Positions 34,910-43,932 of a stretch of DNA of 64,000 nucleotides are shown piece by piece. Numbering within the stretch: position 1 is the stretch's first letter; each line of letters opens with the position of its first letter. The DNA lies in the NCBI GenBank assembly GCA_017403955.1, contig JAFRDH010000020.1, positions 1 to 64,000 of the forward strand, written 5' to 3'. This DNA comes from Mogibacterium sp. Its GTDB lineage: Bacteria > Bacillota > Clostridia > Peptostreptococcales > Anaerovoracaceae. The notes beneath the pieces were generated by a model. That model searched no databases and was not told the DNA's origin. It was given only the letters and a program-made list of their open reading frames with translations. The translations under genes were made by a program, and so were the position numbers.

Positions 34910-35842
34910 ATGAAAATAATGAGAGTTCAGTTACTTATCAGAGACATAGAGTACCGTGACGCGCTGACAGAGATGATCGCCGGGTCAGACATGGACATTT
35001 TGATAGAAATAAAGTCGGAATCATCCAGAGACGGCAAGTCACTCATCCTCACAGATATTTCACCTGATGAACTGGACCGGGACGTGCTCAGCAAGATATC
35101 TCCAAGAACGCTTTTCCTTTCAGCCGTCAGACCCGGGAGTGACGCAGGCAGGAAGGCTTCGGGAGAGACTTCAGCACCTCTTCACATTATTTTCAAATAC
35201 AGTTGCATCAGCAATATCCTGGCTGAGCTTGCACTGGTACATCACGAATGGACGGGAGATCCGGGCAATATAAGCACGGTCTCGAGGACGATCGCTGTTA
35301 TAGGCGAATCCGATTATCACAGCGCCGACCGCTGCAGGATCCTTGCGCGGCAGATCGTCTACAGAAAAGGAGGCTCGATCCTTATTCTTCCTCTCGGATA
35401 CATCAATGATTATTCATACGATACAGGAGAGGCGCGTGGATGGTTCACAAGACTCATGTACATGATAGACGAAGGAAAAGACTATCCGGCAGACACTTTT
35501 GTCTGCAAAGACAGTTACGGCGTGAGTTATCTGATGCTTCCACGCGGACTCAACCCTGTATCAGGGCTTGGCAGTGCTTATCTCGGCAAGCTGATCATGA
35601 GTCTCGGCTGCAGATTCGATACTCTGATCCTCGATGCGGGTACTTCTTTCAGGAGAGAGAACATAGATCTCGCAGTCAAAGCAGACAGGATCCTTTATTT
35701 CGGCAGCGGGAGACGTATACCGGATATCACTAAGATCATTGGAAGTGAGGCGGCGGACAGGCTTACGACGATAAGCATAAGTGCAGATCAGGACGAGACC
35801 ATCAGTATAGATGAATTCGTCATGCAGATCTGCGGGAGTTAA
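34910..35842 (+). CDS. TadZ/CpaE-like pilus localisation ATPase, degenerate P-loop
   Basis: GGGAG lies 7 nt before the ATG. The 310-residue protein has an N-terminal receiver-like half and a MinD/ParA-like half (from about 125). The deviant Walker A is replaced by TIAVIGESDYHSADR without a lysine-rich KGGVGKT. FDTLILDAGTSF fits the Walker B region and LYFGSGRRIPD the following helix. Position at the head of a Tad locus, directly before cpaF, supports TadZ, which places the secretion machine at the cell pole. Confidence 0.7.
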   Translation: MKIMRVQLLIRDIEYRDALTEMIAGSDMDILIEIKSESSRDGKSLILTDISPDELDRDVLSKISPRTLFLSAVRPGSDAGRKASGETSAPLHIIFKYSCISNILAELALVHHEWTGDPGNISTVSRTIAVIGESDYHSADRCRILARQIVYRKGGSILILPLGYINDYSYDTGEARGWFTRLMYMIDEGKDYPADTFVCKDSYGVSYLMLPRGLNPVSGLGSAYLGKLIMSLGCRFDTLILDAGTSFRRENIDLAVKADRILYFGSGRRIPDITKIIGSEAADRLTTISISADQDETISIDEFVMQICGS

Positions 35843-35847
35843 CGGAC

Positions 35848-36771
35848 ATGGAATTGATACGCAAGAAGACGATAGCTAAATACGGTACTGCGATGAGCGA
35901 CATCTTAAGAGAGATCAGACGATGGATAACAGAATGCGAGGATCCGCCGGACATATCAGAGATCATGCAGAAAACGGAAGATGTTTTCTTCTGCTCTGAC
36001 CTCGCGATAGAGGCAGAGATAGATGAGATCTCTCATATAGTCAGGCAGATTTTCGAAAGGGCATCATGCAAATACGGGATACTTGAAAAATATCTTAATG
36101 ATCCTTCAATCAATGAGATCATGGTCAACGGTCCGGGCATGATATTCGTGGAACAGGACCACGAACTTCTGATGTTAGATGATGCATATCTTTCTGAAGA
36201 AGAACTCGAAGAGACGATAAGGATGTTCGCATCAGATGTACACAGAGAGATCAACGAGGCGAACCCTATAGTCGACGCCAGACTTCCTTCCGGATACAGA
36301 GTCAACGGAGTCCTGAAGACCGTCGCGCTCAACGGACCGATCCTTACCATACGTAAGTTCAGAGAAAAGCCTATAGAGATGGACGAACTCGTAGAAGGCG
36401 GGACGATCACGGAGGAATGCGCTGATGTTCTTAAGAAACTTGTATTCTGCGGATACAACATTTTCATCAGCGGAGGTACTTCATCAGGCAAGACTACATT
36501 TCTGAATGCACTCACTGCTTCTATTGATCCCTCCGAACGGGTGATCATAATCGAGGACTCAGCCGAACTTATGATCACCCATCTGGAGAATAAAGTCCAC
36601 ATGGAATGCAGATCTGCTAATTCGATCGGCAAGGGAGAAGTAACTATGGAGCAGCTCATCAGAACAAGTCTCAGGATGCGTCCGGACAGGATCATCGTCG
36701 GCGAGGTCAGAGGCAGGGAAGTAGTAGACATGGTGCAGGCAATGAATACGGGCCATGACGGAGACGTGTAG
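35848..36771 (+). pseudogene. cpaF: cpaF/tadA, 5' part, split by prophage remnant
   Basis: Residues 1-302 are normal CpaF (Tad pilus secretion ATPase): NEIMVNGPG and RLPSGYRVN in the N-terminal part, SGGTSSGKTTF with Lys215 as Walker A, RMRPDRIIVGEVRG as Walker B/His region. After NTGHDG the frame leaves cpaF and stops at 36771. The missing part resumes at 39989. Joining 36753 to 39989 gives a continuous 415-residue CpaF reading GHDGSMSTGHGNS across the join. The N-terminal piece alone lacks the end of the ATPase domain and is likely inactive. Confidence 0.85.
36754..36761. other. Left attachment core
   Basis: CATGACGG within the cpaF codons for His-Asp-Gly; identical to the right copy at 39989-39996. 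Short cores are usual for large serine integrases. Confidence 0.7.
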
Positions 36772-37488
36772 TTAGTATAGGATTTTTACAGGCTGTGCTT
36801 TTTCATCAATTATTATCTCTTTGATAAGTCCTCTCCAGAATGACCTTCTATGCGAATCATCTAACTTTAGATAAAGGTCTTTCCAATTGGAAGTGAATTT
36901 TACTTCTTTTTCTTTTGGCTCTTTTGATAACTCAGCTATCTTTCTTTGGAGTTCTGCTGATTTAGTCTTATACTCTGATTCCGAGATATTCCCTAACAAA
37001 TACATATCATTCAATCTTTTCAATCTGTCTTTGTACTTCTGTGGGTTCTCTCGTTTTTCTTTCGGCTTCATCGTTACATTTACTTTGAAGTCTTCTTCTA
37101 CGTTCTCAAGTAGCCATATTTCCATTTTCTTTTCGTTAACGTGGCTCTTCATAGGGCATGAGCCGTAGTAATGTTCTGCACATCGGTAATGCTTTCTTGA
37201 ACCGTCAAAGCACCCACCTAACGACCTGTTACAGTACGGACAGCGAATAAGACCACTGAACAGGTATACTCTTCTTCTTGGGGACACCTTGATATTTCGT
37301 GTGATAATCTCTTGCAATTCATCCCATTCAGATGGGGTAAGAAGCGGTTCACAGTATGCTTTATTCTGCCGATATTCGCCTTTTAAAAGGGTTTTCTTGA
37401 ATATCTTGAGTAATCGTGTGTGGTTGAAAGAAAGTCCGTATTTTTCGTTTATATACCGTGTTGTAGCGTGTGCAGATTGATGCATCAT
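36772..37488 (-). pseudogene. Large serine recombinase, C-terminal fragment
   Basis: The 238-residue frame matches only the recombinase and zinc-ribbon part of large serine recombinases: RYINEKYGLSFNHTR, YLFSGLIRCPYCNRSLGGC with CAEHYYGSC (zinc ribbon), then a coiled coil (LKRLNDMYLLGNISESEYK) and a terminal SFWRGLIKEIIID segment. The N-terminal resolvase domain with the catalytic serine is absent. The frame stays open a little past 37488 (to about 37500), where tail-gene sequence begins. It abuts the left attachment core, as integrase genes do. It cannot catalyse excision. Confidence 0.85.
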
Positions 37489-37560
37489 GTAATACGCTAA
37501 GTTATATATGGCGGTAACACACTCATTGATATCACTGACACCACAGCACTTGCGGACAAG

Positions 37561-38058
37561 GTGCTTGACGGCTTCTACTTTTACGGTCGTGATGGAGTAA
37601 AGACCGAAGGAACGTGTACATACAACGCTGACACTTCAGACGCAACAGCGACAGCATCCGAGATTCTGAGCGGTTCTTCGGCATATGTCAACGGAAACAA
37701 GATAAACGGCAGCATGGTCAACAATGGTGCGGTAACAGGCACTATCACGACAAAGGCACAGCAGTACACCATCCCTGTCGGCTATCACGATGGTAGCGGT
37801 AAGGTGTCCATATCAAGCACAGAACAGGCGAAGATAATCGCATCGAACATCAAGAGCGGTGTAACGATTCTTGGAGTAGTCGGTGATTATTCGGGTGAAG
37901 CGGTAGCGGTCGAAGCTAACAAGAACGCAACACCTGCGACCACTTCACAGGTCATCACACCATCGACAGGCTACGACTATTTGGCACAGGTCACAGTACA
38001 GGCTATTCCGTACACCGAGACACCGAACACATACGGAACTACGGTCACTATAGCATAG
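37561..38058 (+). CDS. Phage tail-fibre-type protein, 5'-truncated
   Basis: The frame matches from codon 37507 (YGGNTLIDITDTTALADKVLDGF) with the gene at 38069, which starts MAINKVQYGNTVLIDLTDTT. So the original N-terminus was about six residues longer and has been cut off; an in-frame stop lies at 37498. A GTG at 37561 is the first usable start. The rest has repeats typical of Firmicute phage tail proteins (EILSGSSAYVNGNKINGSMVNNG, ISSTEQAKIIASNIKSG, LAQVTVQAIPY). Probably not expressed from a proper start. Confidence 0.7.
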   Translation: MLDGFYFYGRDGVKTEGTCTYNADTSDATATASEILSGSSAYVNGNKINGSMVNNGAVTGTITTKAQQYTIPVGYHDGSGKVSISSTEQAKIIASNIKSGVTILGVVGDYSGEAVAVEANKNATPATTSQVITPSTGYDYLAQVTVQAIPYTETPNTYGTTVTIA

Positions 38059-38068
38059 GGGGTGTCCT

Positions 38069-38284
38069 ATGGCTATTAACAAAGTACAGTACGGAAACAC
38101 GGTATTGATTGACTTGACCGACACGACAGCAGAAGCGTCCGATGTTTTGAGCGGTAAGTATTTCTACGGCAAGGACGGAGTAAAGACCTTAGGCACAGGC
38201 ACAGGCGGAATAGACGGTGATAACCTTGAGTACGGTCTGTCTTTAGTAGGGTCGGCTATAGTCGGTAGTTCGGTTGTTTCATAG
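38069..38284 (+). CDS. Short phage tail protein, paralogue of the preceding gene
   Basis: AGGGGGTG lies 4 nt before the ATG. The 71-residue product repeats the N-terminal module of the preceding gene (VLIDLTDTTAEASDVLSGKYFYGKDGVKTLGTG) and then ends in a Gly/Ser-rich stretch. It may be a trimmed copy that keeps only the virion-binding end. Confidence 0.7.
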   Translation: MAINKVQYGNTVLIDLTDTTAEASDVLSGKYFYGKDGVKTLGTGTGGIDGDNLEYGLSLVGSAIVGSSVVS

Positions 38285-38293
38285 GAGGTAACA

Positions 38294-38929
38294 ATGGCTT
38301 ATACACCAATAGGATGGCAGACAGGAGATACCATTACTGCCGAGAAAATGAATAAGATGGATAATGGGTGGGGAGTTTTTAGTACGCAACTCTTCAACGG
38401 AAGCGTAACTGTTGATAGCGGTGGCGACGCGGAAACCACCATAAACCCAGCCGCTTTTTCGGCAACGACGGATGCGATAATTACTGTCAACGGCACGACT
38501 TACAACTGCGTAGGCTTCGATGATAATGGATACTGGACTTTTGGCTCACCTTATGATGCCCCATCTGAGTATCCGTTCTCTTTCTATCGAAGCGGAGACA
38601 CGGTGTACTTTATGGCAAAGGTCACAGGGTCGTACACGCTGGACTTCATAGCAGTGGGGTATGAAGTCGGTACATCTTTTGAAACCGTCGTAAAAATGAT
38701 AGCTTCCAGCCTACTGCCACTGAAAATTGTAATAGGGTCAACAACATGGCAGGAAGTTTACGACGCAATGAGTGCTGGTCGCATAGCTTTTGTTGGCTCG
38801 GGAACAGCAATGGAATTTGTGTCCAGACTCACGGAATACTCAATCTTCTGCATCGCAGCTAGTGGCTCAAATGTTGTACAAACGACATATTATGCCAGCG
38901 ATGCGAACTCACCGTTCTTCCCTGACTAA
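38294..38929 (+). CDS. Phage tail/structural protein
   Basis: AGGAGGTAACA precedes the ATG. The 211-residue protein begins YTPIGWQTGDTITAEKMNKMDNG, the common opening of phage tail and baseplate-side proteins in Firmicutes. The rest is beta-rich with no enzyme motif. It lies 9 nt after the short tail protein and 11 nt before the next tail gene. Confidence 0.75.
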   Translation: MAYTPIGWQTGDTITAEKMNKMDNGWGVFSTQLFNGSVTVDSGGDAETTINPAAFSATTDAIITVNGTTYNCVGFDDNGYWTFGSPYDAPSEYPFSFYRSGDTVYFMAKVTGSYTLDFIAVGYEVGTSFETVVKMIASSLLPLKIVIGSTTWQEVYDAMSAGRIAFVGSGTAMEFVSRLTEYSIFCIAASGSNVVQTTYYASDANSPFFPD

Positions 38930-38940
38930 GGAGTACGCCC

Positions 38941-39744
38941 ATGAGCAAAGTATCAATAACACGGTCACTACTCGATGACCTTGCAATGAGCATAAGTGCG
39001 AAAAGCGGTGAAGCCGTACCGATGACTCTGACGGAGATGAAAGACGCTGTGGACAGTATACAGACGGGCGGTGGCACTCCGAGAACAAGCACCGATTTAG
39101 TTGTTAGCGGTGCAACTGTGACCGCACCTGCTGGAGTATATGCGACAGACGCATCGAAGAGCGTTGCAAGCGGAACAGCGGGAACTCCGACAGCCACAAA
39201 GGGCACGGTCAGCAATCACAGCATCAGCGTGACTCCAAGCGTAACCAACACCGCAGGATATATCAGCGGTGGCACGATAAACGGAACGGCTGTATCTGTA
39301 TCGGCATCGGAACTTGTCAGCGGAAACCTTCCTATCACGCAGAATGGCAACAACATAGATTGTGCTAATTACAGTACGGTGTCGGTAAATGTCAGCGGTT
39401 CTTCCAAGAATACGCAAGTCGTACAGAGCACGACGCGAACCAATGCGTCCGCACTCACGGCTATCGGCGCGGAACTGACCGTTTCAAAGACGGGAACATA
39501 CGATATTTACTACTCGTGCTTCCGTACAAACACATCGGCATCGTACACATGGGCAACTCGGCTCTATATCAACGGCGCAGCATACGGCACGGCAGAGAAC
39601 ACGACATGGACGAACAATCAGCAAAACACCCACCTGCCGAACATATCGCTCACGGCTGGCGATAAATTAAGAGTGTATGGCAGAGAAACAAGAGGCACAT
39701 CGTATTACGTATGCGCCCCGACTCTGGCAATCGTTGAAGCATAA
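38941..39744 (+). CDS. Phage tail-fibre protein
   Basis: AAGGAGTACGCCC precedes the ATG. The 267-residue protein starts SITRSLLDDLAMSISAKSGEAVPMTLTEM, a known opening of phage tail proteins, followed by Thr/Ser/Gly-rich beta repeats (SNHSISVTPSVTNTAG, TINGTAVSVSASELVSG) and a C-terminal jelly-roll-like domain (GTYDIYYSCFRTN, INGAAYGTAENTTW, AGDKLRVYGRE) that could bind glycans or wall polymers. Confidence 0.75.
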   Translation: MSKVSITRSLLDDLAMSISAKSGEAVPMTLTEMKDAVDSIQTGGGTPRTSTDLVVSGATVTAPAGVYATDASKSVASGTAGTPTATKGTVSNHSISVTPSVTNTAGYISGGTINGTAVSVSASELVSGNLPITQNGNNIDCANYSTVSVNVSGSSKNTQVVQSTTRTNASALTAIGAELTVSKTGTYDIYYSCFRTNTSASYTWATRLYINGAAYGTAENTTWTNNQQNTHLPNISLTAGDKLRVYGRETRGTSYYVCAPTLAIVEA

Positions 39745-39880
39745 AAAGCAAAGACCCTCAGAGACACGCTCCGAGAGCCTTCGCTTGCTACACTATAACC
39801 TTGAAGATATCAAGGGCAAATCCATTATAACACATTTGGTGACTCAGAAGGGTCACAGGGATCACCTTCTTTTCATCATA

Positions 39881-39925
39881 CGCAAATTCCCCCCCTTAGA
39901 CACGTTCTAAGGGGGTTTATTTGCG
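39881..39925 (+). terminator. Long hairpin near the right prophage end
   Basis: CGCAAAT (39881) and ATTTGCG (39919-39925) flank CCCCCTTAGA (39891-39900) and TCTAAGGGGG (39906-39915). The inner stem is perfect and followed by TTTATTT. It likely ends transcription from the tail genes before it reaches cpaF sequence. Confidence 0.8.
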
Positions 39926-39988
39926 TTTTAAGCGGATTTATCGATGGAGAAAATAAAGACGCTCAGAGCCTATACAAACTATGCTTAA

Positions 39989-39996
39989 CATGACGG
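39989..39996. other. Right attachment core
   Basis: CATGACGG, identical to the left copy at 36754-36761; cpaF coding resumes here in frame. Confidence 0.7.
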
Positions 39997-40330
39997 GAGC
40001 ATGTCGACCGGGCACGGCAACTCTATCAGAGGGATGCTGAACAGGCTCGAGAATATGTATATGACAGATTCACAGATGTCAGTAGCCTCTGTCAGGAATC
40101 AGATAGCCAATGCAGTAGATATTTTCGTGCATCTGAGACGTGACTCAAACGGCACCAGAAAGGTCTGTGAAGTTGCAGAACTCACAGGGATAACGGGAGA
40201 TGAATATGACATCAATTATCTGTACAGATCTGATCCGGAAGGCAGGCTTATAAGTACCGGACATTGGCTGATGGATACCGAACGACTTGAAAGGATGATG
40301 CCTTTATATGACAGACATGAGGACATATAA
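39989..40330 (+). pseudogene. cpaF: cpaF/tadA, 3' part
   Basis: From 39989 the frame reads HDGSMSTGHGNSIRGMLNRLENMY, then VASVRNQIANAVDIFVHL and KVCEVAELTGITGDEY, the C-terminal third of CpaF (113 residues). An ATG at 40001 (Met of SMSTG) could start a short product, but it would lack both Walker motifs. The stop at 40328 overlaps the tadB-like start, so downstream genes were once translationally linked to cpaF. Confidence 0.85.
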
Positions 40331-41051
40331 GTTCACACGAACTGAGAATATCCTTCTGATCATCGGCTCAATTGCTGCCGGACTTCTCATATCTATGCTT
40401 ATGTACCGGAATATTTTCTTCACCGTAGTCGTGATACCTCTCATCCCTGCTATAAGGGGAATACTGAGAGACAGTATCACAGAGAGACGCAGATACAGAT
40501 ATCTCAGTGAGTTCAGGGACTTTCTGTTCATGGCTTCGACTTCCATAGGGTCAGGCCGTTCGATGAAAGACGCGATAGGAGAATCCATTGAGCCTATAAA
40601 GAACATCCACGGTCAGGATTCCATCCTTGCAGCGGAACTCGAAAAGGCATACGAGCGGATGGAGATAGGCTGCGAGAATGATGTTACAGTCCTGATGGAC
40701 CTTGCTTACTACAGCGGCATGGAGGATGTATATGACTTTGTCACGATCTATTCCATATGCAAAACGACAGGTGCCAGTCTGATAATCGCTCTGAGCAAAG
40801 CTGCAAGCGTGATCATCGACAAAATGACGATCGAGCGCGAGATAGAAGAACTGGTCAGAAGAAAGAAAAGCGAAGGCCTTGTGATCTTCATAATGCCGGT
40901 GATCGTGGTACTGTTTCTGAATTTGTTCGCGCCTGATTATATAGCGCCTCTTTATGAGACCATAGCAGGGCGGCTCATAATGACATCCGTGATAGCAGCG
41001 ACAGTATGGATTTATCAGATGATACAGAAAATCGTGAGGATAGATGTATAG
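40308..41051 (+). CDS. TadB-like pilus assembly membrane protein (T2SSF)
   Basis: The 247-residue protein has two N-terminal and two C-terminal hydrophobic helices around a cytoplasmic type II secretion F domain (SEFRDFLFMASTSIGSGRSMKDAI, SICKTTGASLIIALSKAASVI). This is the TadB pattern, the inner-membrane platform for Tad pili. It starts 23 nt before the end of cpaF (alternative ATG at 40317) and overlaps the tadC-like gene by 8 nt. Loss of full-length CpaF would leave this platform without a motor. Confidence 0.8.
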   Translation: MTDMRTYKFTRTENILLIIGSIAAGLLISMLMYRNIFFTVVVIPLIPAIRGILRDSITERRRYRYLSEFRDFLFMASTSIGSGRSMKDAIGESIEPIKNIHGQDSILAAELEKAYERMEIGCENDVTVLMDLAYYSGMEDVYDFVTIYSICKTTGASLIIALSKAASVIIDKMTIEREIEELVRRKKSEGLVIFIMPVIVVLFLNLFAPDYIAPLYETIAGRLIMTSVIAATVWIYQMIQKIVRIDV

Positions 41052-42060
41052 CAAGGTAAAACGAACAGTAAAAGAAATAACCTCAAATAAGAAAGTCACA
41101 AGGACTATATATTTCATCACTCTTGCAGCATCTCTACTGATACTTGTCCTGGTATTGAAAGGCCCTGAACAGAAAGGAAGTCTGCTGTCAGATGATGACG
41201 GCAACATTGTAGGTATCAGGAGACGGAGCCTGGCTACGTCAGAAAGATATGATGTGAGGCTTCTTGTGCAGGATGAAGAAGAGTCAAGTGAAAGGGATCT
41301 GACTATCACTTTGAGGTCTCTTCAAGTAAATGATGTCAGCAAAGATAAGAACACTGACACCGGTATAAGCCGTGATGCGGAGATAAGTGCAGAGATAGAC
41401 AATATGCTGACTGAGATAGAGTACTCGGATGAAGAGGTGATCACGCTCCCGTCTTCACTCCCTGACGGGACGCCTGTAAGATGGTCAGCTGCAAAGCAGT
41501 CTGACAGGAGCGGCATCGCTCTGATCCCGGTCGTATATATAGCACTCATCATAGTGGTAATAAAATCAGGGCTGGATTCCGGCAAGGATGAAGAGGCAGC
41601 GATGAGAAAGGAGATAATGAGGAGCCTGCCGAGATTCTGCAATCAGCTGTTCCTGATGATGAACGCCGGGATGATATTGAGTGATGCGTTCGAACGTATC
41701 TGTTCGAGTTACTCAAGTTACGGCGACAGCGCTATGAACAGATTCGAGCGGGACCTTACAGAGATATGCTCTCAGAATACCGATCACAGAGTGAGCACTG
41801 CTTCTCTCATTAGTGAATATGCATCGCAGCACAATGTTAAGGAGCTTGTCAGGATCGCGGCGATACTGACTGAGAACGAAAAGAGGGGAAGTGATGTAGT
41901 TGAGAATCTGAGCCGTGAAAGCAAATATCTATGGGACGAACGCAAGATCATAGCAAGAGAAAGCGGCAAGATGATAGACACGAAGATGTCATGGCCGCTG
42001 GCTATGCTTCTGATGCTGCTCATAGTCATCACAATGGCTCCGACAATGATGAATATATAA
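41044..42060 (+). CDS. TadC-like pilus assembly membrane protein
   Basis: The 338-residue protein has an N-terminal helix (about 22-42), a ~120-residue polar extracytoplasmic segment, a second helix (SGIALIPVVYIALIIVVI) and a T2SSF domain (LPRFCNQLFLMMNAGMILSDAFERI, ILTENEKRGSDVVENLSRES) closed by a last helix. TadC proteins normally lack such a long inserted segment. It follows the tadB-like gene with 8-nt overlap. Confidence 0.75.
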   Translation: MYSKVKRTVKEITSNKKVTRTIYFITLAASLLILVLVLKGPEQKGSLLSDDDGNIVGIRRRSLATSERYDVRLLVQDEEESSERDLTITLRSLQVNDVSKDKNTDTGISRDAEISAEIDNMLTEIEYSDEEVITLPSSLPDGTPVRWSAAKQSDRSGIALIPVVYIALIIVVIKSGLDSGKDEEAAMRKEIMRSLPRFCNQLFLMMNAGMILSDAFERICSSYSSYGDSAMNRFERDLTEICSQNTDHRVSTASLISEYASQHNVKELVRIAAILTENEKRGSDVVENLSRESKYLWDERKIIARESGKMIDTKMSWPLAMLLMLLIVITMAPTMMNI

Positions 42061-42091
42061 GAACAACGATAAGAAAAAGGGGGTATCACAC

Positions 42092-42274
42092 ATGAAAACA
42101 ATCACGAAAATACGACATAAGATCCGCATGAAGCTCTGCAACAAAAAGGGTATGGAGCTTGTCCAGGTAGCCATACTCATTGGCATTGCAGTCGCGGTCG
42201 GGATCATATTCAAGACTTCGATAGTGGACTTTGTCAACAGGATATTCGGTAATCTCGATGCGGCCAATTTCTGA
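42092..42274 (+). CDS. Flp-type pilin (Flp1-like)
   Basis: AAGGGGG lies 8 nt before the ATG. The 60-residue protein has a basic leader (KIRHKIRMKLCNKKG) followed by MELVQVAILIGIAVAVGIIF, a class IVb prepilin-like helix with Glu near its start, and a short polar end. It is placed as expected for the major Tad pilin. No prepilin peptidase gene is in the window. Confidence 0.75.
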   Translation: MKTITKIRHKIRMKLCNKKGMELVQVAILIGIAVAVGIIFKTSIVDFVNRIFGNLDAANF

Positions 42275-42281
42275 TCTCAGA

Positions 42282-42620
42282 ATGGTCATACCAATGAGCC
42301 TCAGGAGCCGCAGAGGATCACAAATGGTCGAAGCTGCGATAGTTCTGCCTGTACTGATCCTTACAGTTATGCTGCTCCTGAGGACTTTCGTTTTCTACCT
42401 GGAGATACTGAATACAGGGATCGCTGAACACATGGAGGCTCTTAAGGCATGTGACGGATATAAAGGGACCGGCCTCAGGAGCTACACGAGCAGGACCGAT
42501 GTGAATTTGTACAGAGGCGGTGTGCTCAGGATCAATGTGAGTAAAAGGATAGACACACGAGCTTATATGCTCAACGAGGATCTGATGGCGAGAGCGGGTG
42601 AGGCGTTTGGGAAAGATTAA
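42282..42620 (+). CDS. TadE-like pseudopilin
   Basis: The 112-residue protein has the TadE opening RRGSQMVEAAIVLPVLILTVMLLL, with the Glu after the processing site, then a polar beta domain. Start choice is uncertain: ATGs at 42258, 42282 and 42294 and a TTG at 42231 are in frame and none has a clear ribosome site. It overlaps the next gene by 23 nt. Confidence 0.7.
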   Translation: MVIPMSLRSRRGSQMVEAAIVLPVLILTVMLLLRTFVFYLEILNTGIAEHMEALKACDGYKGTGLRSYTSRTDVNLYRGGVLRINVSKRIDTRAYMLNEDLMARAGEAFGKD

Positions 42621-43932
42621 AACAATATCCGGAATAAAAGGCTCTTCCGCTGTTCTTCTCGCCATGATATTCACTGCTTTTGCCATATGCATCGCAGGAA
42701 GTATCGCAATATCCAGGCAGCTTGTAGTCAAAAGTGAATGCGAGACATTCGGACGTCTGTGGACCAAAGCGATATTGTCAGAATACGATACCGCTCTTCT
42801 TGAAGATTACGGGATAATGGCATATTTCGGCGATGAAGCAGAAGTACGTGGCACTATCGACGATTATATTGCTTACTCGGCTGCAGGCAAGCTTGATGCG
42901 GATTTCAGCGGGACGGTTTCGGAGCTTGCAGGGTATGAACTCGGTGAGCCGGAAAACTTCAGGGAAGCTCTCAAGAAGAGTTTTGCAGGTTCTGCCGCTG
43001 AATCCGTTATCTCCGGAAAATCAAGACATAAGAGGAAAACGGTACAGGCCGATCCGGATGGAGAAGAACCGTCTGCCGGCAGGAAGATCGGAAATACTGT
43101 CGTCATAGATACTCTTCCGTCCGGGGGCATGCACAGCTCTGTTGACACCGGATATATCACCGAACATGCTGAGTCGATCGGATCATCTGAAGGGATAAGG
43201 TCAGCAATCGCTTCTTCGGGAATAGAATCACTTTTCATCTGGCAGTACTTCGGTAATCATGTAACGACTCCGGATGATAAAGACTCTTTTTTTACTAACG
43301 AATGGGAATATATCATCCGGGGAAGTCTCGATGATGATGAGAATCTCGATTCATGCAGGAAAAGACTTTTCATCGTGAGAAACGCGCTCGATCTTGCTTC
43401 TCTTTACAAAGATCCCGAGAAAGTCGAGCTCCTGACGACTGCCGCAGAACTCATTACCCCGGGACCGCTCGGAGCTGCAACGCAGCTTCTTCTTGCAGAA
43501 GCCTGGGCAGCGCTTGAGGCAGAAGCAGATATCCAGGCCCTCTACGATAACGAGAGAGTTCCTGTCATCAAGAGTGCAGGTCAATGGAAAACAGGACTAG
43601 GCAGTGTCCTTGACTCCGATTCTGTCAGAAAGAAGCTGGATGATGAGGCGAAACAGCTTCTCGATGAGAACAGAGAAGATATCGAGAGCATGGACAGAGA
43701 AGATCATTCAGGGAACATCTTTACAGACGGACTCAATTATGATGAACATCTGATGCTCATGATACTTGCTCTTAAGAAGGATGTACGACTCCTGAGGATA
43801 ATGGATCTTGTCCAGATCAATATGAGGATCAGACATTACAGGGACTTCAATCTCATGGAATATATGACCGGAGTCAGATACACGATAAAAGCGAATGGCA
43901 GAGATTATTATTTCGAGGGCAGATACCGATGA
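42598..43932 (+). CDS. DUF5702-like Tad-locus protein
   Basis: GTG start inside the tadE-like gene. The 444-residue protein has one N-terminal helix after a TadE/TadG-like leader (GIKGSSAVLLAMIFTAFAICIAG), then a long extracytoplasmic region (DTALLEDYGIMAYFGD and a conserved YTIKANGRDYYFEGRYR end). Such proteins occur regularly in Firmicute Tad loci beside tadE genes; their role in the pilus is unknown. The stop overlaps the next start (ATGA). Confidence 0.7.
   Translation: MRRLGKIKTISGIKGSSAVLLAMIFTAFAICIAGSIAISRQLVVKSECETFGRLWTKAILSEYDTALLEDYGIMAYFGDEAEVRGTIDDYIAYSAAGKLDADFSGTVSELAGYELGEPENFREALKKSFAGSAAESVISGKSRHKRKTVQADPDGEEPSAGRKIGNTVVIDTLPSGGMHSSVDTGYITEHAESIGSSEGIRSAIASSGIESLFIWQYFGNHVTTPDDKDSFFTNEWEYIIRGSLDDDENLDSCRKRLFIVRNALDLASLYKDPEKVELLTTAAELITPGPLGAATQLLLAEAWAALEAEADIQALYDNERVPVIKSAGQWKTGLGSVLDSDSVRKKLDDEAKQLLDENREDIESMDREDHSGNIFTDGLNYDEHLMLMILALKKDVRLLRIMDLVQINMRIRHYRDFNLMEYMTGVRYTIKANGRDYYFEGRYR

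Larger units (their letters stand above)
36754..39996. mobile_element. Decayed prophage remnant inserted in cpaF
   Basis: CATGACGG occurs at both ends (36754-36761 and 39989-39996), and cutting out one copy plus the interval restores the cpaF frame. Inside are a minus-strand fragment of a large serine recombinase at the left end and four plus-strand tail-fibre-type genes. All phage genes between them (replication, capsid, packaging, lysis) are gone. Both remaining fragments end abruptly near 37500, marking an internal deletion. Confidence 0.85.

Noticed and set aside
36772..37488. Functional phage integrase
   Set aside because: The frame lacks the resolvase domain with the catalytic serine; only the C-terminal half remains.
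38900..39215. 118-codon minus-strand frame in the tail-fibre region
   Set aside because: The plus-strand tail genes have good ribosome sites and family starts; the minus frame has neither.
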